From Ichthyophis bannanicus (lineage: Eukaryota > Chordata > Amphibia > Gymnophiona > Ichthyophiidae), in assembly GCA_033557465.1 (NCBI GenBank), contig CM066033.1, positions 1,305,875,519 through 1,305,939,518 of the forward strand: a stretch of DNA of 64,000 nucleotides. Reading direction: 5' to 3'. Below the pieces are notes generated by a model. It worked only from the letters and a program-made list of their open reading frames with translations. It searched no databases and had not been told where the DNA came from. The first letter of the stretch is position 1. Each line of letters opens with the position of its first letter. Shown piece by piece: positions 33,661 through 44,935 of this stretch. The translations under genes and the position numbers were made by a program.

Positions 33661-33885
33661 ATGAAATTTAAACTACAAGCTCTCTGCTGGGTTCTAAATT
33701 TAACCAGAAAGCTCTCTTCTGTGTTTTAAATTTAAACTAAAATTACTTTTCTGATGCTAGGCCCTGAGTGACTATTAAATTTAAACTACAAGCTGTCTGC
33801 TGGGTTCCAAATTTAACCAGAAAGTTCTCTTCTGTGTTTTAAATTTAAACTTAAACTGCTGCTACTAGGCCCTGACTGATTTAAC
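33661..33885 (-). repeat. Two-copy 113-bp tandem repeat, probable CR1 5' region
   Basis: The phrase 'aaatttaaactacaagct' followed by 'ctgctgggttc' recurs with a period of 113 bp (33664 and 33777). It lies directly 5' of ORF1 in the CR1 sense, where LINE promoters sit. Tandem 5' repeats are common in LINE promoters, but the function is inferred. Confidence 0.55.
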
Positions 33886-33950
33886 AAAAAATAGTGGGTT
33901 CACAGATTAATTAGCGTTAATAGAAAGAATTCCTTTCAGAAAATTCTCAG

Positions 33951-34480
33951 AAGTATATACTCACAATTTCAGATCTCTCTCCAGAAGTAACAGTCCCCTT
34001 TTGTAGTCCTTCAAGACTCCTTTCCTGGAGGAAAGGTCCATAAAACATTATTAGGAAGGGACCCAGGATATCAATGCTTGACCCAGTACAAGCATTGTGG
34101 AACATGTGTCTTTTGGGGAAACTGCTAGGTTCGTATGACCTAGATTGGCCACTGTTGGAAACAGGATACTGGGCTTGATGGACCTTGGTCTGACCCAGTA
34201 TGGCATATCTTATGTTCTTATGATCCACTGTGTCTGTCCCATGCCATTTTGAATCCTGTGACTGTATTTGCCCCAACCACTTCCATCGAGAGGGCATTCC
34301 AAGCATCCACCATCCTTTCAGTGAAAAAGTATTTCCTGATGTTGCCTTTCAGTGAAGGATCTTTATTCTTTGATAAGTCCCTGCAATAGCAGCAGCTACT
34401 AGGTGGATAAACAATTTTCAGCGGAAATATTTGGATAGTGTTGCTGAAAATCAGCTTGACAGCTCTGGCTGTATCTGTAT
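33951..34480 (+). mobile_element. CR1 3' end and LINE fragment
   Basis: The segment 34010-34225 is a plus-strand CR1 3' end ('ggaaacaggatactgggcttgatggaccttggtctgacccagtatggc'). The segment 34240-34390 is a minus-strand LINE tail coding for GNIRKYFFTERMVDAWNALS, related to 14225-14416. A piece of the 'atctggata' repeat family with TAGTGCCAGGGTGG follows, the Penelope target. Confidence 0.65.
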
Positions 34481-34734
34481 AGTGCCAGGGTGGCCAAATA
34501 TATAAAAAATAATAGAACCCAATCAGAATCACCAGAAACCCCAGAAATATCAAAATAAATTCTGATTACAAAAAATCCCCGTTGAAATTTAAGTAAACTT
34601 TTTGTCGGAGCTAGTCAACACAGTGCATGGAAAACATTCACAGCACCAATAACTTTATATAGTTAAAAGTCCAAACTTAACTTTATGTTTGCGTCCAAGT
34701 GTCATAGCCAAAGTATTGCCAGAAACACCAAAGA

Positions 34735-34805
34735 GACGACGTGGCTCACGTTTCGGGTTTATATCAAACTCTCAAAAACCCTGCTTCAGGTCCATCAATT
34801 ATCGG
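34735..34805 (-). ncRNA. Hammerhead-like ribozyme fold, Penelope left arm
   Basis: Minus-strand counterpart of the fold described at 38270-38330: GGAC-CUGAAGCA, stem GGGUUU/AAACCC, GAAAC, stem ACGUG/CACGU, GUC, then GUCU. All stems are kept. The core has one extra or changed base (CUGAAGCA rather than CUGANGA), so activity is uncertain. Confidence 0.55.
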
Positions 34806-34993
34806 CAATTGACAATTCTTCAGCAAGCAACCAAACAAGGATATAGCTTGCCTTTTAATCTTCGGCGTCTGACGTCATAATTAACTAAAGATTACAAAGA
34901 GCCAATCAAAATGCACCATCACCGAAACCAAGAGAGCTCCCACTAAACAGAGAATCCCTCAATGGAATCGCAAAGTTGTAAGGTAAAACTACT

Positions 34994-37367
34994 TCAAATA
35001 ATTGTATGCCAGTCAATTTGAAGATTCAAGCCCTCGGGGGCAACTGAATTTAATAAATGAATCCATCGTTGCTCTCGCCACTGCAACTTCTGCTCTCGAT
35101 CACCTCCTCTTGGATCAACTGGTACAAAGTCAAGCACTCTCCAACACAAAGTACCGAAGTCATGACCGGCATGTGGGATGAAAAGCCATTCACGATGAAT
35201 ATATCTTGCCCTCTTATATGCCCTATGAACCACAGAAGGGGGGTACCCCCTCTGAGCTAAACGCATTGTAAGCTCCCCAGCATGTAGCTTAAATTCCTGT
35301 AAGGTCGAGCAGTTTCGTCTAAGATGCAGAAACTGCCCGAAAGGTAAACCTTGTTTTAAGGCCCGTGGATGAAAGCTATCGTACCGGAGCAACGTGTTTC
35401 ATTGCACCGGCTTGCGATATGGTGTCGTCTCGAAACCCTGAGGAGTCAGGGTAACCAAAACATCCAAAAATTGCAAACATTGAGAAGCAATCTGTGCTGT
35501 AAATTGGATTCTGGCCACATGAGTGTTCAACCTTTGCACAAAGTGATCGAGATCGATACGTGTACCTGTCCAGAGAAAAAATATGTCATCTAAAAAACGC
35601 TTCCAAAATGGAATAAATTGAAAAGCCAGATCAGAGTAGACGTAAGACGTCTCAAAGTCAGCCATGTAAATGGTGGCAATTGATGGGGCTACCGTAGCCC
35701 CCATCGCTATTCCATGTATCTGCTTATAAAATTTCTGCTGGTGCAAAAAGGAATTGTTGTTCAAAACCAAATCCAGCAAGTCAAGCAATAAAGATCTCGG
35801 TATTCTGTCTGGAAGAGATAACGGGTAGTCTCGTAGACATAAGAGCACCTCCCGTTGATCAATATTGGTGTACAGCGCCTGTACATCAAGTGACACCAGA
35901 TAAGTGTAGGCCTTCATATCCTTGCATTCCTGCAACTGGTTTAAAAAATCACCGGTATCCCTAATATAGGAGCGAACCTTGGCTGCCGCAGGTTGTAAGA
36001 AAACGTCGCAGAACTTAGATAGAGGCTCCAGCAGAGAATCCCTACAGGACACAATGGGACGCCCTGGGGGATCCTGCAGTGATTTATGCACTTTTGGAAC
36101 CAAATAAAAAATTGGTATTTTTGGATGCTTTTTCTCAAGGAAATCCATTTCATGCTTTGTGATCCAATTTCTAAAAAATGCTGTAGAGGCTATTGAATGA
36201 ATCCGCAACTTAATAGCCTCAGTGGGGTCCATAGGTAAAATGATATAGTTGGCACAATTATTAAAAATGAGCATCTACCTGCCTTTGATATTGATCCTTG
36301 GAAAGGAGCACTATCGCACCACCTTTGTCAGCTCTCCTAACCACAATGTCAGAATCAGTTAATTGTTTCACTGCCCGAAAGTGATCTGCAGATAAATTGG
36401 AATAAACACGAGATTTCCATTGTTCCAATAAGTGTAAATGTTGGAAAACAAGGTTCTGATAAGTGGAAATGGTATTGTCAGGAGTCCCCGGAGGCAACCA
36501 TCTAGACGGGTTTCTTACAAGTGAGTGGTCCACTACCCCCGAAACACTAGAAAGATGTTGAATAACACGTAATTTTTGAAAAAATCTATATAAAGCCACC
36601 CTGGTAGCAAAACCATCATACCTTGGGGTAGGGACAAAAGAAAGACCCATTTCCAAAACTTGAAGTTGAGAAGTAGACAAAGATTGACTGGACAGATTTA
36701 TGATTGACGACTCTTCGTCCGGGATCGTGTATCTGGTCCCTCCCAAAAATCCTGTTGGTAATTCCTGCGAGATCTCCGTCCTCTGGAAGAGTTACCCCGA
36801 CTGCATTCGGCGGTGCCAGACCATGATGTGACTACATCCGAAGCCCCAGAGTCACTCATTTCAGTGTCAGTAGAATCATCAAAATCAAAATTGAAAGTTA
36901 CTCTCTTACCATAAGTAGTTTTCTTCATAGAAGACCAGTTATAGACACAATCGTTATCATAGTCTGATTTATCCCTCTTGAATTTACGAATCTTTAAACT
37001 CCGAATATGTTCACGGAAAGTATCAAGTTGTTTTTGCAATTCCATCCATTGAGTCTGAAAGCTAGCTGGTTCTATCATCTCCAAAACTTTCTTCTTCAAA
37101 GTTTCTGCCTGAGCAGTCAAAGACTCTTGCTCCTGAATTGATCGTTCTATAAGTAGGGCTACTAAATCAAAGCTACATTTATTCAGTATAGAATTCCACT
37201 TCTTCAAGAACATCAGATCATCAATAAATTGCTTAGGGGGCTTAATCACTCTCAAACCCCTAGGGAGAACTAAAGATTTCAAATATTGCGTCATCGCCGA
37301 TCCATGCAATTGAGCCCGAATCAGCTTTTTGTGCAGATCTTTTAATTCCAAAATCGTAGATGCTCTC
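34994..37367 (-). pseudogene. Penelope RT with internally deleted GIY-YIG part
   Basis: The N-terminal, Lys-rich linker part lies at 37367-36698 (with LKDLHKKLIRAQ), then 36746-36261 in another frame, then the RT core at 36274-35399 in the first frame. The RT motifs include PIFYLVPKVHKS, GRPIVSCRDS, SLDVQALYTNI, GIAMGATVAPS and the catalytic FLDD. A TGA at 35399-35401 is followed in frame by 35392-34994. There the sequence jumps from REWLFIPH directly to AGHDFG, removing most of the GIY-YIG endonuclease compared with the plus-strand copy. Broken by two frameshifts, one stop and one deletion. Confidence 0.85.
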
Positions 37368-38062
37368 TTCATCGTGAATGGCTTTTCATCCCACATGAAC
37401 CTAGCCCCATAGATTCGGTGGTCACAGGTGTTCTTCCCTATACCAGAGACATCACACACGTTACTAGGCTCCTTCGTCGCTTCTGGCCGATCTTGGGATT
37501 ACATTCCTGCTTTCGGGAGACATCCCTACAAATCGCATATTCACGAAAGACAAACCTTCGGGATCTGCTTATGAAAACCACTCCCCTGGAAGATCGCCCA
37601 ATAAAGACACATGTGGATAAAGGGCATTTTGCTTGTGGCAATTGTATATACTGCTCGCTAGCTCTTTTGGGTCCTGACTGGATTGATGTTCATACATCTC
37701 GAACTTTTTCAACTAGATGGCATACTGATTGTACCTCTACTTTTGTTATATATCTAATAGTATGCCCTTGTTCACTTTACTATGTCGGTCGCACTAAGCG
37801 TGCGGTGCGAATTCGACTCTCCGAACATGCTTCTCGATTAAGGACCAAATCTCTCTCGGCCCCTATAGTGGAGCACTGCTTAATAGCCGGTCATGACTTC
37901 GGTACTTTGCATTGGAGAGTGCTTGACTTTGTTCCGGTTGATCCGAGAGGAGGTAATCGAGAGCAGAAGTTGCAGTGGCGAGAGCAACAATGGATTCATT
38001 TATTAAATTCAGTTGCCCCCGAGGGCTTGAATCTTCAAATTGACTGGCATACAATTATTTGA
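37368..38062 (+). pseudogene. Penelope GIY-YIG endonuclease part (5'-truncated copy)
   Basis: Reading begins within REWLFIPH at 37373 and continues open to the TGA at 38060-38062. It has the Cys-rich CGNCIYC motif, then VIYLIVCPCSLYYVGRTKRA with the YVG half of the GIY-YIG signature, the catalytic-type R in RIRLSEH, and the conserved C-terminal REQKLQWREQQWIH. It supplies the part missing from the minus-strand copy. There is no RT upstream, so it is a truncated copy even though its frame is open. Confidence 0.82.
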
Positions 38063-38264
38063 AGTAGTTTTACCTTACAACTTTGCAATTCCATTGAGGG
38101 ATTCTCTGTTTAGTGGGAGCTCTCTTGGTTTCGGTGATGGTGCATTTTGATTGGCTCTTTGTAATCTTTAGTTAATTATGACATCAGACGCCGAAGATTA
38201 AAAGGCAAGCTACATCCCTGTTTGGTTGCTTGCTGAAGAATTGTCAATTGCTGATAACTGATGG

Positions 38265-38330
38265 ACCTGAAGCAGGGTTTTTGAGAGTTTGATATAAACC
38301 CGAAACGTGAGCCACGTCGTCTCTTTGGCG
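38265..38330 (+). ncRNA. Hammerhead-like ribozyme fold, Penelope right arm
   Basis: The order of parts matches a type I hammerhead. Stem I is GGAC pairing with GUCU. The core reads CUGAAGCA. Stem II is GGGUUU pairing with AAACCC, followed by GAAAC. Stem III is ACGUG pairing with CACGU across an AGC loop. A GUC cleavage triplet lies just before stem I closes. Hammerheads are known in Penelope terminal repeats. The core deviates by one base from CUGANGA, so it may be inactive. Confidence 0.55.
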
Positions 38331-38459
38331 TTTCTGGCAATACTTTGGCTATGACGCTTGGACACAAACATAAAGTTAAGTTTGGACTTTTAACTATATA
38401 AAGTTATTTAATAAAAGGAGAAGTCACAGTGGTGCTGTGAATGTTTTCCATGCACTGTG

Positions 38460-38615
38460 TTGACTAGCTCCGACAAAAGTTTACAAAAAATCCCCGTTGA
38501 AATTTAAGTAAACTTTTTGTCGGAGCTAGTCAACACAGAGCATGGAAAATCCAAAAAAATTCTGATTACAAAAAATCCCCGTTGAAATTTAAGTAATCAG
38601 AATTTTTTTGGATTT
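38460..38615. repeat. Two tandem hairpins with the same loop at Penelope right edge
   Basis: The first hairpin has arms with GACTAGCTCCGACAAAA...GTTTAC and GTAAAC...TTTTTGTCGGAGCTAGTC (38462-38530). The second has CCAAAAAAATTCTGATTAC and its mirror (38552-38611). Both enclose the same roughly 24-bp text, AAAAAATCCCCGTTGAAATT plus TAA. The left edge of the element (34560-34600) shows one such unit. Confidence 0.75.
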
Positions 38616-38632
38616 TTCTAGTGCCAGGGTGG

Positions 38633-41000
38633 AGCATGAATGGAACATGGGTGGACTCAGCAATTATCCAGATAGCAGCGATATTCAATGTGCTATCCAG
38701 ATAAACTCTCTGAATAATTTAGGACAGCAAAAAGGCTGTGTATTATCGAGATAGTTATCTGGATAGCGAACTGAATGTCGCTGCTATCTCTTGTTAACTG
38801 CCACCACTATGGGTGTCATTTTGGAAACCTTATTTGTGCTCTGGATGTCCAAAAATGGGCAAAGGGATATCTTCAGAGTCATTTTAGAAGCTGGGTCTGT
38901 GGACGTCCAAGTCTGATCAGGGGCATGGTGGAGGCATTGCTGGGGCGTTCCCAGGATCCTGGGTGTCCCCACCTGCTCTCAGAAATATCCTGGACATCTG
39001 GCATTGCATCTAGGTTTAGATCTGCTCTGGGCACGATCAAGCATCTGAAAAGTGCTTGTTTTGGCTGAAAAACATCAGAGGGTGTAGAGAAGAAAGCAGT
39101 CCATCAGCTCCCAGTACTCAGCACAGTTTCAGTGATAGCAGCAGTGGAATTTGAACCCTGGCTTCCCTGTTCCTAGCCCACTACTCTAATCATCAGGCTA
39201 TTCCTAGATGTCTGGGTTCTGAAATACTATTTTGGGGATGTCGGTGTAGATGCCCCTGCAGATGTCACGTCTGTACCTGGACATGCTTACTCTTCTTCAG
39301 ACATTCTGGCTTAGACGTCCCAGATTGCACTTGGACATCCTTTCTAAAATTCCCATCCACACGTAATATTCAACGCTGAATCTATGTATTTTATCTAACT
39401 GCCATGGCTGGTATTTAAATATTCGAGTTGATATTCAGTGGCCGAGTGTTAACCCGAATATTTGTTGTGCTGTTGCAGGGATCTTGGGTGAATTCATTTT
39501 CTCTGTGAGCAACACATTTTATGTATCAGTTTAAGTTAGGAAGTGTTTTCTTAACCAAGTGGTCCAACACTGCAACACTCCTCTTCAGGATGCTTTAGCG
39601 TGATAGTTTACTCTTCGTCTGCTCTGGTCCCTGCTGGAGAACACACACTGTTCTAATAGTGGATCTCGAGGGGTAGCTACGTGTTATATAGCTAGATGCT
39701 ATTACTAGGGATTCATTGAGCAGTTGGGTCTGTTTTTCTAATGTATTATTTGTTGTGTTTTAGATTTTTATGTTTATTAGTTGTGTGAATATTTCACATT
39801 TATATTACATGTGATCAAGCACGTATATTATTTATATTGATGACTGATGTTTCTTTTCATCTTGGCAGTATGTACCTTATTTTGAACTACATAAATAAGA
39901 AAAGAAATTCAGATAGGCAGTTAGTGCTGGTTTTCATTGCTAATCACCCAACTTGGTCAATCAAATCTAGGCACTACTGAAGCAAGCATAAATCTGGCCA
40001 AAAAAATGTGGCCCCCACAATCTCCTTCCTGCCAAAGGGAGAAATGATGCAAGGGAAGGAGTGTCAGAGAGCCTGCTCCTATGATGTCCACTCCTGCCTG
40101 GTACTGAAAGGAAAAAGCTTGTATCAGCATCTCACCCCTCCTCATCTCATTCATATCCCCCAGGAGTACCGCCATTGAGTGATTATTCTCCACTCACACC
40201 CTCGTCCCTGCAACCCCCCATTGCACTCTCAAAATGTCCCCAGCCAAGCCAGGCATAGGCTTATAGCCCATCTGGCTTGGTATCTAGAACTGTGTATGAA
40301 ACTGTAATATGTTGTGATATCATTGTGCATTATTAAAGCCATGTTGGCATTGATAAGCTCCTTGTGGCTTGTTTGATGAGTCATGGACCAGTTTTGATGC
40401 AGGGTCACATAATGCCATCTGACACTTCATGGTGCTGGATCACTAGGTCAGAGCTACCTGAAAGTCTTTATTTAAAACCAGGAGTCACTGGTGCCACCAA
40501 CAACATAAGAAAAGCCATATTGAGTCAGACTGAGGTGAATTGAGCCCACCATCCTGTCTCCAACAGTGGCCAGTCGAGGTCACGAGCACCCAAAAAAGTT
40601 GACCTATGTCTCATAATTCATTCCCAGGGATGAGCAATGGCTCTCCCAAGTCTACCTGGCTAATAATTTTTTATGCAGTTTTCCTCCAGGATCGTGTACA
40701 AACCTCTTTTGAACCTTGCTCACAGTTACCTTGACCACATCCTCCAGCAAGACATTCTACAGCTTAATTATGTGCTGCATAAAAAAGAAAACTTTCTACA
40801 ATTTGTTTTCATTTTGCGGGCTTTCTTTCACCAAACTATAGAGACGTAAGACCAACATTTCAGGACTTTGGATCCTATGGCTGATAAATGCCACTTGATG
40901 CAAATCACTGATGTTACTTCCGCCTCATCCCCAGCTCTTTGTGTTGCATGCACAATGAACTGGTAGCTCTATAAAGACATTTTTCACCGTCTTCTTCCTT
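38633..41000. other. Unassigned non-coding stretch with repeat fragments
   Basis: No gene is seen. Parts: the 'atctggata' repeat family (38640-38790); a long repeat with 'gatgtcc/ggacatc' words (38805-39360) interrupted by a SINE head on the minus strand (about 39140-39205); and a degraded CR1 3' region on the minus strand (40500-40790). The remainder (39370-40490) is unassigned. Confidence 0.45.
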
Positions 41001-42450
41001 CCACTTATTTCTCACGCCTCTCATAACTCCCATGGTTGTGTACGTCACCCGAAAACCCTATATGGGTTTTGTTTGCTGCAACAGCTCATCAGGACATCAG
41101 AATCATTTATAAAGCAATGAACATTTATATTTAATGTACACTTTTTTGACAATTCGCACATAAATAACAGTTGTAAACCAGTATGTAAACATAAGATACA
41201 GTTTGTTGTTCTAGAAAAAAAGTAAAACACCTGTTAACTTTGGTCAGAGTTTTTCTTTAAGAACACAAGGAGAAAACCCCCCCGAAAACACAATTCTTTG
41301 CTACATTCACATGTAAGAAATTCATGAAGAAAGAAAGACCTCTCTTTTTTCTTTTAAAGCTGATGCAAATAAACCTTGTAAAACTGATATCAAATATAGG
41401 ACAGCACAAAAGGCAAAAAAAAAAGAAACCCTGAAAAGAAAGACTACAAGTGTGTCCAGTGCCAAACTAGTGATGCTTTGGTTTACCGTATGGTTTGAGG
41501 ACAACTTCTTCAGTAAAACACTAATCATTGGCCGGCTAGATGAGTTGCTGATTGGTTGACCAATGTATCAGTACAATAACCCTGAGAGAAGCCTGCTTCT
41601 GCTGCCTCCCCCTCTTCTCCATCACCCGACTAAAACGCAGTCATACCAATTTATCGCAAACAGGTGGAAGACCAGCAATGAGCAGCATTAGGTTACTCTG
41701 CTGCAAAGGGTCAGGATGAGTTGACGTTTCTGCCCCTCTACTAGCAAAGCCAAGAGGCTGCCTGTTCAAGACAAAATGGCTGGAGAATGCCTTGGGTCTT
41801 CCACCTGGCATGGAGCCCTCTCTCATTTCACCATTAAAGTTGCACATTAAATATGAAAGAGTGAATCCTTGCTACATTAAAAAAGGATAGTCTTGCCATA
41901 ACTTATAAGCAAACCATACTTTATATTCATCTAAGAGGCATATTGGAGGCTAACCCAAGCTTCAGTATTAGGTACAAGGCATTGGAGTTTCATCTTTTTC
42001 TAAATGGGCTTCAACATGCTCTAAGCTCAGTTTCAGCACTTTATAAATGCTTAGTCTTAGTAGTAGTCGTTTCATGGGTACCACACAGCATTAAGAGAGG
42101 GTTTTCCCATCTTGTGCCTGTAGGGAAATATGCTCAGTACATCTGGTCCTAAAAGTAATCTTGAATGTCTACAAGATATCTTTGGGTTAGCAAAATACTA
42201 AAAATGAAAAGACAGGCACAGCTATCTTGGTATTTATTTCTTGTGCACCTTTGGTTTCATTTCTGAAGTTGAAAAGCCTAGGAAAAAACACTCCCCCCTC
42301 CCCGCCCCCATTCTCTGAACCACTGGACACATGCAGTGAGGTAAAATGTTGTCAAACTGTTTCTTTTTCCCAATGCCCTTTCCTTCTTCAATTAAATTAA
42401 CAACAACAAAAAGAACAAACACAAATACTGAGAGGGAAGAGGAAAAATAT
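41001..42450 (-). other. Low-repeat AT-rich stretch, possible Penelope tail or distal UTR
   Basis: No coding signal is seen. On the minus strand an ATTAAA (41135-41130) and long AT-rich text follow downstream of PRDM1. A CUGAUGA with stem GCUG/CAGC and an AAAACCC/GGGUUUU hairpin (41092-41046) resembles a decayed hammerhead, which points to a Penelope tail. I cannot separate this from a distal 3'UTR by eye. Confidence 0.3.
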
Positions 42451-42774
42451 GATCATCTCACAGAGTGGTAAGCTCCCACTCCCCTAATCACAACGACAAA
42501 TGATCCAAAGGAAAACTGTGCCATGGTAAGCAGTTGAGCTACCCTTCCTTAATGAATGGCCAAACCCAATTTTCAAAGAGCCCAGGCGGCTAATATCTTC
42601 ATACACACTACGTATGTGACAGATTTCTCCTGGGCATGTCCTTTGCAGATGGTGGCAGTAGTGGGGTGGTGGGGCAGAGTCCAGCAAGGAGCATCTAACA
42701 GAGTGGTTGCTAGAATCAGTCGTCAACATATTTTTCTGGTGTAAGTTAAAGTCCATGAAAGGGGAAAGGGAACT

Positions 42775-42985
42775 GGATTTAGCTCGTGCCTTTCTCAGAA
42801 GTTCCAGTTGAGTTACATTTCAGGTATAGTAGGCATTTCCCTGTCCCCAGAGGGCTTACAATCTAAGTTTGTCCCTGATGCAATGGAGGGTTAAGTGATT
42901 TGCCTAAGACCACAAAGAGCAATAGTGAGATTCAAATCCTAGCTTCCCTGGTTCTCAACCTACTGCTCTAACCATTAGGCATAAT
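42775..42985 (-). mobile_element. tRNA-derived SINE (MIR-like core)
   Basis: Minus-strand reading: GCCTAATGGTTAGAGCAGTA head, B-box-like GATTTGAATC, GTGGTCTTAGGCAAATCACTTAA core, then 'acttagattgtaagccctctggggacaggg' tail. It is the same family as 44668-44935, 48922-49110 and 56146-56440. Confidence 0.75.
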
Positions 42986-44667
42986 CATAAGTGACTGTCT
43001 CTTAATGTAGTTCATAAGGCAGGGAAGTAGACTCAAATGTTATTCTTTTTATGAGATCGCGTGGAAATGGGGAATACATGATCTAAGAGGAATCAAGCAA
43101 AATACAAGGGTCAGAAACAACTGTATCAGTTTCAGCGACAGAGACACTGCCATGTTTTATGAGTTCCTCTGCAGTTAACCTGTTCACAATCTCAAAAATT
43201 ATCAGATTGTGAGGCTGCCATAGTAGCTAAAGGACTATTATTTTTCCCCAAAGCTCACCATGACCTATTTAAAATATGACTACAACTTTTCAAATTTTCT
43301 GGATTTAAAATTAAGCTTTAAAAAAAAAAATCCAACAACAGACTTATGTTGTTCCACAGGAGGCAGTGATCTTCAGTAATGAAAATTTAAACTTGTCTTA
43401 AACGGAGAAGGCATATATGGTGATGGACTTTAACAAGAATGAGAAGCGGGCATTGAAAGCTCTCAAAGTGTGTATTGTAATTAAATGAGTGGTAGGATAG
43501 TAGTTCTAGAGAAGACTCAGGAGGTGAAAAGGCCAGTTCCAAACATGGATCTATCTTCTAGGAAAGCATGTCTTATGAACATTTCTGTAGTTAATATGGG
43601 ACCTTGAAGACAAAAAAATAAGGGGCCTTCTTTTGGTGGTCCATATAGCCTATGTTTTTTAACCCTTTCCACTTGGATAAATTTTCTATGCCGCTCATGC
43701 CAGATCAGAATATCTACATATTCGCTGTGTCGGCGCCTGTACACGTCTTTTCTTACCTGCTATCATGAAGTGTTTATGCCACGGGGCGGGACTTACAGGC
43801 CATAAACTAGCAGGCTATTCGTATGTCCCACAGGATGGGATAGATGATCAGAATGAGAAAATTTAAATGTTCCACTGGGACATTTAGTATACTTTAAGAT
43901 TTGGCTAGAGATAGCTAGAGTTACTAACGTATGCTACCGCATTGATATGCATTATTAGTAACTAGGTCCAATTGCATAACATGGGATCTGTGGTAGAATA
44001 ATGCACATTAATGGCATTAGTGAATTAAAGCGGTGGTGCACATGAGTAACACTAGGTAACTGTTCTTTAATGAATTGTCACATTTTTGAATGATCTCCCT
44101 CTTGTTTGTTCTGCTGATAGATTCCAGCCAAAAATATAAGGGGGAAGGGCATAAGTTGTCAATCCAGTTCTCGGACCGCACATAGCCAGTTAGGTTTCAG
44201 GATATCTACACTGAATATGTACAAGATAGATCTGCACGAAGGGACAGCAGAGCATGCAAATCTGTCTCATGCATAGTCATTGTTTATATTAGTCTATTTT
44301 AAGAAAAAAATGTCATTAGACTACTTCCCAAATCTTTCCTGGGGACCCCACATCTAATCGTGCTTTTAGGATATTTGAAGTGAATATGCAGGGTATCAAT
44401 GGGCATCCATTCAAGATACAGCATGTGGATATTCATCACAGGTAGGTTTGACTTAAGATTTAGCTCACAGCTTGTCTCAGAAATTCAAGGCAAGTTACAT
44501 TCAGTTACAGTAGGTCTTAACCTGTCCCCAGAGGGCTTACAGTCGAAGGTCCATGCTTACTAGACATCAGCTTGTGCTGCCTGCTACAGCATTCCTATGG
44601 GCACAGTGGCAGGTAGCAGGTGCTAGTGTTTATTAACCATAGCCCTAAGGCAATGAAGGCTTAATAG

Positions 44668-44935
44668 AAGGAGGAGTGGCCTAGTGGTTGGGGCAAGGGC
44701 CAGGGGTTTGAATCCTGCTAGAGGACAGCAACCTCAGACTGGAGGAACTGGGGTTTCTAGTCCCACAAGTGCTCCTTGTGGCCTTGGGCAAGCCACTTAA
44801 CTCTCTGTTGCCTCAGGTACAAAAACATAGATTGTGAGCCCCTTTGGGGACAAGGGAAAATATATATATATACAGTACCTGAAGGTACATCACTTTGACT
44901 GGGTAGAAAAGTGGTACATAAGTCTAGTTAAATAA
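44668..44935 (+). mobile_element. tRNA-derived SINE (MIR-like core)
   Basis: Head GTGGCCTAGTGGTTGGGGCA with B box GTTTGAATCC, core 'ccttgtggccttgggcaagccacttaactc', then 'gattgtgagcccctttggggaca' and a tail with a TA microsatellite. It lies downstream of the PRDM1 stop, antisense to the gene. Confidence 0.78.

Larger units (their letters stand above)
25146..33950 (-). mobile_element. Long CR1 LINE, split by element B
   Basis: On the minus strand, from the 5' side: a 5' region with tandem repeats (33661-33885), ORF1 (33293-32168), then ORF2 from 27990 to 25146. The 4.2-kb TIR element B (27991-32167) is inserted near the ORF1/ORF2 boundary, and a SINE (26781-26945) is inserted in ORF2. The 3' end is truncated at about 25146, before the usual CR1 terminal repeat. 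The element is degenerate but unusually long for CR1, most copies of which are short 3' stubs. Confidence 0.85.
34480..38632. mobile_element. Penelope-like element, head-to-head pair in one target duplication
   Basis: A 14-bp duplication, TAGTGCCAGGGTGG (34480-34493 and 38619-38632), brackets the whole block. The left part (34494-37367) is a minus-strand copy with RT; the right part (about 37368-38618) is a plus-strand, 5'-truncated copy covering the GIY-YIG region and 3' tail. The two 3' arms (about 34596-35177 and 37888-38480) are inverted repeats. Both arms carry the same hammerhead-like fold. This arrangement, a partial inverted copy upstream of a longer one, is known for Penelope elements. 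Confidence 0.85.

Noticed and set aside
41322..41528. Small membrane-like open frame on the minus strand
   Set aside because: Hydrophobic translation arises from T-rich DNA; no start context or homology visible.
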